29,582 bases of DNA from an uncultured Jannaschia sp. (lineage in GTDB: Bacteria; Pseudomonadota; Alphaproteobacteria; Rhodobacterales; Rhodobacteraceae): NCBI GenBank assembly GCA_937916365.1, contig CALFSY010000022.1:1-29582 (forward strand). Direction: 5' to 3'. Below the pieces are notes generated by a model. That model had not been told where the DNA came from. It saw only the letters and a program-made list of their open reading frames with translations, and did not search any database. Positions within the stretch are counted from its first letter, which is position 1. Every line of letters begins with the position of its first letter. Both the position numbers and the translations under genes were made by a program. Below, piece after piece: positions 16,594 through 24,137 of the stretch.

Positions 16594-17432
16594 GAACAGC
16601 CAAGGGTGGCCTGCGTGGCCTGTGCCTGGGCGATAAACGGGCTGCCGGGGTATCGCGTTGCAACCTCGGCCAGGGTTATGCACGCCTCTTGCCGTTGGCC
16701 AAGCCGGTCAAGCGCCGTGCCCAGGTTATATAACGCCTCAGCCGCGCGGGGGGCGTCGGGGTCTGCGGTAAACGCATCCAAATAGGCGCGCGCTGCTGGG
16801 GTCCGAGCGCCAAGTTGCGCATGGCTTTGACCACGGAAAAAATGCGCCTCGGGCGACAATGGGCCACCGGGATACGTTTGTGTAAAGGTTTCAAACAACT
16901 GCGCCGCTTGGGTATAATCGCCGGTGTCAAACGCGGTGCGGGCGCGATCAAAATCGGTTTGTTCTGCCACGGCCAGGTTGGTGCCAGTGGTGGGTGTTTG
17001 CGGTGTGATCGTGATGGGTGGGGCCGCGCCGCCAACATCCACCCCGCCCAAGGTGGGGGTGCCACCCAAACGGGATGGGTCGCAACCCGATTCTAATTCG
17101 CACAATCGAAATTCTAAATCGCCGATGCGGTTTGTGCCATCGCGCACCACTTGATTGATACGCAATTCCAATGTTTCGCTTAGCGCGGTCAAACGCCGCA
17201 ATTCCAATTCAATGGCATCAAGACGGGTTGGGATTGATCCACCTTGCCCCGTGCCCTGCACACCGCCGGTGGTGTTAAGTTCGCTGCGCAGCCGCTGAAT
17301 ATCGACGAATAAAACCGACAACTCCTGCCGAATATCAGCAAGTGTTTGTTGGCGATCTTGTTGCGCGATGACGGGCACACAAACGCCAACACCCCAAACA
17401 ACACATAGGGTGTGGCATAAGGCGCGGCGCAT
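16590..17432 (-). CDS. cpoB: Cell division coordinator CpoB (Tol-Pal system protein YbgF)
   Basis: Periplasmic protein of 280 residues that links the Tol-Pal machine to peptidoglycan synthesis in characterised relatives. It has an N-terminal signal peptide (to about residue 23, ending VIAQQ), a coiled-coil trimerisation region (about 25-110, Leu/Arg/Glu-rich), a Thr/Pro/Gly linker with two Cys (LCELESGC), and three TPR-type repeats in the C-terminal half (FDRARTAFDTGDYTQAAQLF onward, then SPEAHFFRGQSHAQLG and AAEALYNLGTALDRLG). It starts three bases after the pal stop and its stop overlaps tilS. Confidence 0.95.
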   Translation of the reverse strand: MRRALCHTLCVVWGVGVCVPVIAQQDRQQTLADIRQELSVLFVDIQRLRSELNTTGGVQGTGQGGSIPTRLDAIELELRRLTALSETLELRINQVVRDGTNRIGDLEFRLCELESGCDPSRLGGTPTLGGVDVGGAAPPITITPQTPTTGTNLAVAEQTDFDRARTAFDTGDYTQAAQLFETFTQTYPGGPLSPEAHFFRGQSHAQLGARTPAARAYLDAFTADPDAPRAAEALYNLGTALDRLGQRQEACITLAEVATRYPGSPFIAQAQATQATLGCS

Positions 17433-17435
17433 CCG

Positions 17436-17936
17436 CTATACCCCCGATCCGGCGGAAACCACAGTGACGCTGCGGCGGTTTTGGGCATAGCAGCTTTCGT
17501 TGGAGCAAATTTCCACGGGGCGTTCTTTGCCATAGCTGATGGTGCGCAACCGCCCGTCAGCCACACCTTGTGCCACAAGGAAATCGCGGACCGCCGCCGC
17601 CCGCCGTGCCCCAAGGGCAAGGTTATATTCACGGGTGCCTTGTTCATCGGCATGACCTTCGATCAGGGCGGTGTATTGCGGATTAGTGCGGAACCATTCG
17701 GCCTGTTGGATCAAAGTTTGCTGCGCGGCGGCGGTAAGCGTGGATTGATCAACAACGAAAAAAACACGATCCCCAATGGTTTGGTTGAAATAGGCCGGGC
17801 TTGACGGATCGGCGGCAATACCCGTGGCATTTGCAGCGGCGGTATTGTCCACATTCCCCCGCGCACAAGCCGCAAGACCCAACATGAGGGCAAACATCAA
17901 AATGCGTGGGAAATACCGTATTGAGGTAAGTATCAT
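17436..17936 (-). CDS. pal: Peptidoglycan-associated lipoprotein Pal
   Basis: Outer-membrane lipoprotein that binds peptidoglycan and TolB. The 166-residue product has a lipobox LAAC (lipidated Cys about 24), a short linker, and an OmpA-like domain with the diaminopimelate-binding signature ALIEGHADEQGTREYNLALG and the following ARRAAAVRDFL helix. The ATG at 17936 follows AAAGGAAAGG at a normal distance; the frame is open far upstream into tolB but without family resemblance. The GKERPVEICSNESCYAQNRR C-terminus is typical of alphaproteobacterial Pal. It is co-oriented 68 bases after tolB. Confidence 0.96.
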   Translation of the reverse strand: MILTSIRYFPRILMFALMLGLAACARGNVDNTAAANATGIAADPSSPAYFNQTIGDRVFFVVDQSTLTAAAQQTLIQQAEWFRTNPQYTALIEGHADEQGTREYNLALGARRAAAVRDFLVAQGVADGRLRTISYGKERPVEICSNESCYAQNRRSVTVVSAGSGV

Positions 17937-18004
17937 GAAACCAACCTTTCCTTTTGAACCTAGACTATCATGTGCAACGTTGCCGCGTCCATCGGGAAAG
18001 ACGG

Positions 18005-19342
18005 CTACGACAACCGTGGCGACCACGCCGGATCGGACGCCATACCAGGCGTGGCAACCCGTTGCAGATTGCGCCCCGAAATATCCACCGAATAGATCGC
18101 CGGCGCGCCATCGGCCCCCGCGGTTTCGCGGGTAAACATAATAACCCGGCCATTGGGGGCCCAGGTTGGGCCTTCGTCTAGGAACGACGCGGTCAACAAC
18201 CGCTCTTCCCCGCCGTCGGTGCGCATGACACCGATGTGAAACCGCCCGCCCTCTTGTTTGGTAAAAGCGATTAAATCGCCGCGTGGCGACCAAACCGGCG
18301 TGCCGTATCGGCCACTTCCCCGGCTTAACCGCCGCGCATCACCACCGCGCGCAGGCATGACATAGATTTGTTGTATCCCAGATCGATCGGATTCAAATAC
18401 AATCTGGCTCCCATCGGGTGAAAACGACGGGGCGGTTTCAATCGACGGCGATGCCGTTAAACGATCGCGGCGGCCGCTGGCCAAATCAAGGGCGTAAATA
18501 TCTGTGTTTCCGCCGTTTTCCAATGAAAAAACCACGCGCCCCCCATCGGGCGAGAACCGCGGCGCAAAGGTCATATTGCCGCCAGGAATAGCCTCTAGCG
18601 GGCGACGACGGACCGAGGCCAGATCCATCAAATAAACCTGGGGAAACCCGGTTTCGTAACTGGTGTATAGCACGCGATTGCCCTGTGGGCTGACGCGCGG
18701 GGCCAAAACCAGGGCGCGACTATCGGTTAAAAACTGCACATTCGCCCCGTCATAATCCATAATCGCTAGGCGTTTAAGCCGCGCGTTTTTGGGGCCTTCT
18801 TCGTGAACAAATACAACCCGCGTGTCGAAATACCCTGCCTCGCCCGTGATGCGCTCATACACTTGATCGGCAACGTTATGGGCCATACGGCGCCATCCCT
18901 CCGGCGGGCCGGAAAACCGCAAACCTTCGCCTAGTTGTTGGCCGGAAAACACATCGAACAATCGAAATTGAACTGTCAATCGCCCACCACCTTGTTCAAC
19001 GGCGCCGGTAATAAGCGCCTGGGCATTGATCGCTTGCCATTCGGAATACTGAACCGGGGCGTCAAAATTTGTGACCGTGGCAATATAGGCCTGTTCGGGA
19101 ATTTGTTGAAATAACCCCGTGCCACGTAAATCGGCGGCGATGACGCGGGTAATATCGTCGGCAACGGTATCGCCGCCCCGCCGCACCGAAATGAACCGCG
19201 GCATGGCAAACGGCAGCGGTTCAATAACGCCTTCGGTGATTTCAATGCGCAAAGGGCCCGATTGCGCGCGGCCGGCGTGCGGTATCAAGGGCAACGCGGC
19301 GAAACCGGCCCCTGACGAAAGCATGAAACGACGGGTCAACAT
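18005..19342 (-). CDS. tolB: Tol-Pal system protein TolB
   Basis: Periplasmic beta-propeller protein of 445 residues. The N-terminus has a signal peptide with a twin-arginine-like motif (MLTRRFMLSSGAG, cleavage near GRAQ), then the TolB amino-terminal domain (LRIEITEGVIEPLPFAMP, residues about 29-46), and five or six WD40-like repeats of the form 'FSPDGxxIVFxS' in the second half (APRFSPDGGRVVFSL, APSFSPDGSQIVFES, TPVWSPRGDLIAFTK). The 19342 start is supported by GCAGGAG seven bases upstream; a longer in-frame extension to 19546 overlaps tolA. TolB contacts Pal and TolA. Confidence 0.96.
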   Translation of the reverse strand: MLTRRFMLSSGAGFAALPLIPHAGRAQSGPLRIEITEGVIEPLPFAMPRFISVRRGGDTVADDITRVIAADLRGTGLFQQIPEQAYIATVTNFDAPVQYSEWQAINAQALITGAVEQGGGRLTVQFRLFDVFSGQQLGEGLRFSGPPEGWRRMAHNVADQVYERITGEAGYFDTRVVFVHEEGPKNARLKRLAIMDYDGANVQFLTDSRALVLAPRVSPQGNRVLYTSYETGFPQVYLMDLASVRRRPLEAIPGGNMTFAPRFSPDGGRVVFSLENGGNTDIYALDLASGRRDRLTASPSIETAPSFSPDGSQIVFESDRSGIQQIYVMPARGGDARRLSRGSGRYGTPVWSPRGDLIAFTKQEGGRFHIGVMRTDGGEERLLTASFLDEGPTWAPNGRVIMFTRETAGADGAPAIYSVDISGRNLQRVATPGMASDPAWSPRLS

Positions 19343-19391
19343 GGCGACATCTCCTGCGCTTAGCTTATCAAAACTTGGCATTGCGGGGGCC

Positions 19392-20498
19392 TCATCGCAA
19401 CCGCATTTCTTCGGGGTTGAACACCAATTCAATCTGCGCCCATTGGTCATAACTGTCTTGCGGCAGGTCATACCCATTGGCCCCACAACGGATAATGGCG
19501 CGGCGCGCGGCCTCAAACGCCTGTTGCGCGGCGGATTGCCCGCCACCGGAAAATTCGATCAAACGGATGGTTGATGTTTCCGGGAATCCGTCGCGCGCCA
19601 TATCAACACCAACAACAACAGTGGTTTGTTGTGCCTCTGTGCTAAGCGACCCGATGTTCCAACAGGCCGAGACAGCCACGCGAAATCCATCACGCACGGC
19701 CGATGATAGCGGCGCGGTGGCCGGTGTGGCCGAAACGGAGGGCGTTGGGGGAGGCGGGGTATCAGACACGGCTTCGGACACAGCGGCGGCAATCGCATCG
19801 GCTAACGGATCCTGGGCAATAGGGGCAGGTTGCGGATCCGATGGTGGGGGCAAAGGGGGCGTTTCTGGCGCTTGGTCAGATACAGCGGGGCGAATCGCCG
19901 GGCGCGCCCGTGGGCGGGGCGATGTAATGGGCACCAGCGATGCGGCGGGGTCTTCGGCCTCGGTCACAATTTGTGTTGTCGCTTCTTCAGGGGCGGTTGG
20001 CGGGGTGACGTCGGCGGGCGTGTCGGCTGTTTCTGTGTTGGTGGGTTGATCAACCGCGTTTGGGGCCGTTGCGGCCTGTGGGTCCGGCTCCGGCGCTGGC
20101 AGGGGCGCCACGCGTGGCACGTCACGCGGGGTTGGCGTGTCCGACGGTGGTAGCGTTGGGTCAGAATCCCCCAGTGGCGGGGCAAGCGGCACCACGGGTT
20201 CATCGGCGGTATCTTGCGGCGGTGCAGGTTCGGGCGGGGGGGGATTTTCCACCGGAGGTGGGGGAGGAGGCGTTTCCGGTTCGGGGGTGGCGAGCGGTTC
20301 TATTTGGGGGATAGGGGCTGCCTCCACCGGGGCGGGGGACGGGGCGGCCAATGCCTCGTATTCCGCCGATGAAATAAGGGTTACGCTTGTAACTTCAAAA
20401 TCAGCGTCAGGGCTTGATCGAAACAACGACCCATCCATCGCAACCCAAATTAACACGGCCATGTGGATCCCGGCCGAAGCCTGGAGCGCACGTCGCAT
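19392..20498 (-). CDS. tolA: TolA-like protein with proline-rich linker
   Basis: Inner-membrane protein linking TolQR to the outer membrane. Residues about 7-21 form one hydrophobic span, which includes the SxxxH arrangement (Ser 8, His 12) that contacts the TolQ/R or ExbB/D motor in the TolA/TonB families. A long Pro/Ala/Asp/Glu-rich region (about 50-280) replaces the alanine/lysine helical domain of the E. coli protein. A C-terminal domain follows (FRVAVSACWNIGSLS to WAQIELVFNPEEM), with two Cys residues that could form a disulfide. Placement between tolR and tolB settles the identity. The start is 3 bases after the tolR stop. Confidence 0.92.
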   Translation of the reverse strand: MRRALQASAGIHMAVLIWVAMDGSLFRSSPDADFEVTSVTLISSAEYEALAAPSPAPVEAAPIPQIEPLATPEPETPPPPPPVENPPPPEPAPPQDTADEPVVPLAPPLGDSDPTLPPSDTPTPRDVPRVAPLPAPEPDPQAATAPNAVDQPTNTETADTPADVTPPTAPEEATTQIVTEAEDPAASLVPITSPRPRARPAIRPAVSDQAPETPPLPPPSDPQPAPIAQDPLADAIAAAVSEAVSDTPPPPTPSVSATPATAPLSSAVRDGFRVAVSACWNIGSLSTEAQQTTVVVGVDMARDGFPETSTIRLIEFSGGGQSAAQQAFEAARRAIIRCGANGYDLPQDSYDQWAQIELVFNPEEMRLR

Positions 20499-20501
20499 CG
20501 T

Positions 20502-20975
20502 TCATTCCCCCGTTCCATCGAGTCGCGGCCCGCTGGCATCGGTGACCAGATCAATGGCGCGAAACCCGCTGGCGTTTAACGCCCCCATCACCTGCATGAC
20601 TTGCGCATAAGGGATGGTGCCGTCTGCGCGTAGCACGATGCGCGCACTATCGCGTTCGTCGGCAACGGCCTCTAACCGGGGGATCAAATCATCCGTTGCA
20701 ATCGGTGTCGTTTGGACAAATAGCGCCCCCTCTGCCGTTAGGGTGACGGTAAGCGGCTCTTCCGCCTCGGATGGTAATGCTTCTGCCGCTGTGTCGGGCA
20801 AATCAATGGGCACGCCCACGCTCATCAAAGGGGTTGCAACCATGAAGATAATCAAAAGGCATAACATAACGTCGACAAAGGGGGTAACGTTGATTTCAGA
20901 CATGGCGCGCGTGGCCCGCCGCCGCCGACCGCGCCGCATCCGTGGCCCATCATCTTGTTGGACAGATGTTGCCAT
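20502..20975 (-). CDS. tolR: Tol-Pal system protein TolR
   Basis: Proton-channel partner of TolQ, 157 residues. An Arg-rich cytoplasmic start (GPRMRRGRRRR) precedes MSEINVTPFVDVMLCLLIIF, the ExbD/TolR signature, with the membrane Asp at about position 35. The periplasmic domain continues to about residue 150 (AIDLVTDASGP). The ATG at 20975 overlaps the tolQ stop (TGATG), so the two subunits are translationally coupled. The function follows from family knowledge: proton flow through TolQR energises TolA. Confidence 0.97.
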   Translation of the reverse strand: MATSVQQDDGPRMRRGRRRRATRAMSEINVTPFVDVMLCLLIIFMVATPLMSVGVPIDLPDTAAEALPSEAEEPLTVTLTAEGALFVQTTPIATDDLIPRLEAVADERDSARIVLRADGTIPYAQVMQVMGALNASGFRAIDLVTDASGPRLDGTGE

Positions 20976-21643
20976 CAATCAATCTGCCTTGACACTAGGG
21001 TTGAAAATTCATCGGCAAAGCGTTCGCAGGCTGCAATCACATTATCGGCATCGCGTGACAGTTTATTGTGGAATACAACCGCGGGAATGGCGGCCAGAAG
21101 CCCCAGGCCCGTGGCCAACAATGCCTCGGCAATCCCGGGTGCTACGGCCGTCAACGATGTGTTGCCCGATATGGCGATGTCTTGAAAGGCGCGCATAATG
21201 CCCCAGACTGTGCCGAATAGGCCCACAAACGGGGCCGTGGCCCCAGTGGTGGCCAGGAAATTTAACCCCCGCACCAATCGTTCGCTTTCCCGTGCGATGG
21301 CCACATCCATCGACCGGTCAATGCGGTGCTGCACATTGGGGATTAACCCACCATCGTCGTGCAATGATCGGCGCCATTCGGTCATACCGGCGACAAAAAC
21401 ACGTTCGGCGGGGCCGCGCGGGGCCCTTTCCACCTTTTCATACAAATCTTCGATCGCCTTGCCGGACCAAAATACCTTTTCAAAGGCAATGATTTTTCGG
21501 CGGGCACGGCGGAAAACCCCGGTTTTGAAAAAGGCCACCGCCCACACCCAAACCGAGGCTAAGATCAACACAACCATCACCACCTGCACAGTGAGGGTTG
21601 CGCGCAAAAACAATGCGACAAGCGTGAAATCCGTGCTTTCCAT
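20975..21643 (-). CDS. tolQ: Tol-Pal system protein TolQ
   Basis: Inner-membrane MotA/TolQ/ExbB-family protein of 222 residues with three membrane spans (about 8-38, 126-150 and 165-190). Signature segments include the TGATAPFVGLFGTVWGIM block and APGIAEALLATGLGLLAAIP, which line the channel in this family. The ATG at 21643 has only a weak ribosome site. It leads the tightly packed tolQRA group; ybgC lies 130 bases upstream on the same strand. Confidence 0.97.
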   Translation of the reverse strand: MESTDFTLVALFLRATLTVQVVMVVLILASVWVWAVAFFKTGVFRRARRKIIAFEKVFWSGKAIEDLYEKVERAPRGPAERVFVAGMTEWRRSLHDDGGLIPNVQHRIDRSMDVAIARESERLVRGLNFLATTGATAPFVGLFGTVWGIMRAFQDIAISGNTSLTAVAPGIAEALLATGLGLLAAIPAVVFHNKLSRDADNVIAACERFADEFSTLVSRQID

Positions 21644-21773
21644 TCTTGATTGGTTGCCCTCTGCCCTGGCCTCGATCTGATGTCGTAGGCCCGTTTTATG
21701 AAATTATTGAGCCGTATTTTTCATCCACATAACACGTTTCCACGTAAAATGCGACTCAATCCTGAGTGTTGGC

Positions 21774-22202
21774 TTAGGTGTTGACCTGTGTATGGGCCGG
21801 ATGGGGTGTAAGGATGCGATTTAATTTCGCGCGAATGTCCGGCGGAATACGGGTTGGGCGGCTCGAAGTGCCCACCACGACAATCGTTACCCGCGCCTCA
21901 AACAGTCGCACTGTGTCACGATAGACCTGTTGTAACACTATGATGCTGGCGCCCTTTTGGTCCATGACATGCGTGTGCACATCCAGCATATCGTCATATC
22001 GGGCGGGGGTAATATAGTCCGCCGTGACCTTGCGCACGGCAAAGATCAAACCACGCGCTTTCATCGCCGTTTGGTCAATGTCGATGGCGCGCAACATTTC
22101 CGAGCGTGCACGTTCGATAAAACGCAGATAATTGGCGTAATATACAATTCCGGCAAGATCGGTGTCTTCGTAATACACACGGATAGGCCAATGATGGGTC
22201 AT
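21774..22202 (-). CDS. ybgC: Tol-Pal-associated acyl-CoA thioesterase YbgC
   Basis: Hotdog-fold thioesterase of 142 residues. The catalytic motif YYEDTDLAGIVYYANYLRFI is at about 10-29, with the active-site Asp at position 15 by comparison with E. coli YbgC. RARSEMLR and the C-terminal part are typical. It is the first gene of the Tol-Pal cluster as in many Proteobacteria; its biological link to the system is probably lipid metabolism and remains incompletely explained. The region 22203-22382 between it and the divergent ABC gene must hold both promoters; I see no strong consensus there. Confidence 0.95.
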   Translation of the reverse strand: MTHHWPIRVYYEDTDLAGIVYYANYLRFIERARSEMLRAIDIDQTAMKARGLIFAVRKVTADYITPARYDDMLDVHTHVMDQKGASIIVLQQVYRDTVRLFEARVTIVVVGTSSRPTRIPPDIRAKLNRILTPHPAHTQVNT

Positions 22203-22382
22203 GGGGGCGTTTTAAGGTTTGGCCACCTTGGTATCAAGAATACGATCCATGACTATGGGGTGCCAATGAAATGCGCGCATACGGTAAGGGTGGCGATTGA
22301 TCTATAAGTTTACCACGTAATCCTTTCGGACGATCCCGATATGGGCTAGACCCTTTAATACACAAATAAAAGAAAGACGTTT

Positions 22383-24092
22383 ATGCCGAAAACGTTGCTT
22401 GAAATTGACGATCTTACCGTCATGTTTCCCACCCGTCGTAAAACATTTGTGGCGGTAGATCGGGCCAACCTTTCCGTGATGACAGGGCAAATCCATGGAT
22501 TGGTGGGTGAATCAGGGGCAGGCAAATCGACCATCGGGGCGGCGGTTATGGGGCTTTTGGAACCACCGGGCCGTATCACCGGTGGGATTGTGCGGTTTCA
22601 TGGCGATCCGATTTCGGGCCTTGACGCGGCAGCGATGCAGGCGCTGCGCGGCAAACGGATTTCGATGATTTTTCAGGATCCACTCACATCGCTCAACCCA
22701 TTGTTCACCATTAAACAACAGTTGGTTGAAACCATTCAGGCCCACCTTTCCCTTGATGAAACCGCCGCCACGGCCCAGGCCATCGACCTGCTGGATCGTG
22801 TCGGCATTCCCGATCCGGCCACACGCGCGGATCAATATCCGCATCAATTTTCCGGCGGAATGCGGCAGCGTGTGGTCATTGCGCTGGCGCTATGTTCAGA
22901 CCCCGATGTCATTATCGCCGATGAACCCACCACCGCGTTGGATGTGTCGATCCAGGCGCAAATTCTGGCCCTTATCAAAGATCTCGCCATTGAACGGCAG
23001 GTTGGTGTGATCCTTATTACCCATGACATGGGCGTGATTGCCGAAACCACCGATGTGGTCACCGTGATGTATCACGGACAGGTGGTGGAACATGGCCCCA
23101 CCGCACGGGTCCTTGGCGCGCCCGAACACGCCTATACAAAATCGTTAATCGCCGCCGTGCCCCGCCCGGGCCGTAAAGTGCGCCGTTTTCCGCTTATTTC
23201 CTACGGTGAACGGGGGGCAGAGGTTAAAATTGCCGATCTCGCCCGCGACTGGCCTGCGGCGCAAACCGATTCTGGGCGTGCTTTGTTGCGGGTGGATAAC
23301 CTAACCAAACGCTTTGTGTCAAAACGCGCGCTGCGCCCTGCCCGCCGCGCATATTTCACCGCCGTGGATCACGTCAGCTTTGACATCGCACCAGGGCAGG
23401 TTTTTGGCCTTGTGGGGGAAAGTGGATCGGGCAAATCCACCATCGCACGCATGATTGCGGGGCTTTATCCAACCGACGGTGGGACGGTACAGTTTGATGG
23501 TCAGGATGTTACCAGCGGCCCACGCGGGGTGCCAAAGTGGTATCGCCAAAACATTCAAATGATTTTTCAAGACCCGTATTCCAGCCTAAACCCCCGTATG
23601 CGCGTAGAGGCCATTGTGGCCGAACCCGCGCGCCATCACGGTATACTGTCCGGTAAGGCGCTTTGGAACCGCGTGGCACAGTTGTTGGATCAGGTGGGCC
23701 TTGGCCCCGAAGCCGGGTTAAAATACCCGCACGAATTTTCCGGTGGGCAACGTCAACGGATCGCCATCGCCCGCGCGTTGGCCACGCAGCCGCGATTTTT
23801 GATCTGCGATGAACCCACATCCGCGCTTGACGTATCAATCCAAGCGCAAATTTTGAACATTCTAAAGGATTTGCAAGATCACTTAAACCTGACCATGCTA
23901 TTTATTTCCCACGATTTGCCGGTGGTGCGGCAAATGTGCGACCGCGTTGGCGTCTTGCGGCACGGAAAATTGGTAGAAGTCGCCGAAACCAACCACCTGT
24001 TCACCAACCCCCAGCATGAATATACCAAAGAGCTTTTGTCGCTTATGCCACAACTTGATGGGTTAAGCGAGGAAGGTTTGGTCGTCGCCTAA
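22383..24092 (+). CDS. Dual-ATPase ABC transporter protein, peptide/nickel type
   Basis: A 569-residue cytoplasmic protein containing two complete ABC ATPase domains, as in YejF and GsiA. Domain 1: Walker A GESGAGKS (42-49), signature FSGGMRQRV, Walker B ADEPTTALD. Domain 2: Walker A GESGSGKS (about 345-352), signature FSGGQRQRI, Walker B CDEPTSALD. The IQAQIL helix after each Walker B and the oligopeptide-transporter C-terminal pieces (EHAYTKSLIAAVP, QHEYTKELLSLMP) place it in the peptide/opine/nickel importer group (DppD-DppF-like fusion). No permease or binding protein is nearby, so substrate and partners are unknown. The ATG at 22383 follows AAGAAAG. Confidence 0.93.
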   Translation: MPKTLLEIDDLTVMFPTRRKTFVAVDRANLSVMTGQIHGLVGESGAGKSTIGAAVMGLLEPPGRITGGIVRFHGDPISGLDAAAMQALRGKRISMIFQDPLTSLNPLFTIKQQLVETIQAHLSLDETAATAQAIDLLDRVGIPDPATRADQYPHQFSGGMRQRVVIALALCSDPDVIIADEPTTALDVSIQAQILALIKDLAIERQVGVILITHDMGVIAETTDVVTVMYHGQVVEHGPTARVLGAPEHAYTKSLIAAVPRPGRKVRRFPLISYGERGAEVKIADLARDWPAAQTDSGRALLRVDNLTKRFVSKRALRPARRAYFTAVDHVSFDIAPGQVFGLVGESGSGKSTIARMIAGLYPTDGGTVQFDGQDVTSGPRGVPKWYRQNIQMIFQDPYSSLNPRMRVEAIVAEPARHHGILSGKALWNRVAQLLDQVGLGPEAGLKYPHEFSGGQRQRIAIARALATQPRFLICDEPTSALDVSIQAQILNILKDLQDHLNLTMLFISHDLPVVRQMCDRVGVLRHGKLVEVAETNHLFTNPQHEYTKELLSLMPQLDGLSEEGLVVA

Positions 24093-24137
24093 CCGGCGTC
24101 TTAGGCGCAGTTGTGGAATTTATGCGCAACCGCGGAT

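Noticed and set aside
15679..16785. Long plus-strand open frame (368 codons) opposite tilS and cpoB
   Set aside because: It lies antisense to two well-supported genes, has a composition (Arg, Gln, His, Pro rich) typical of shadow frames in GC-rich DNA, and no recognisable motif.
17937..18293. Upstream extension of pal
   Set aside because: It lies inside tolB in another frame and precedes the lipoprotein signal that must be N-terminal.
19477..20610. Gly/Ser-rich plus-strand frames opposite tolA
   Set aside because: They are the complement of the proline-rich TolA linker; low complexity explains the open frames.
24093..24137. Terminator between the ABC gene and recQ
   Set aside because: Only GCGCA/TGCGC with a 13-base spacer can pair; too weak to call, although a two-way stop would be expected here.
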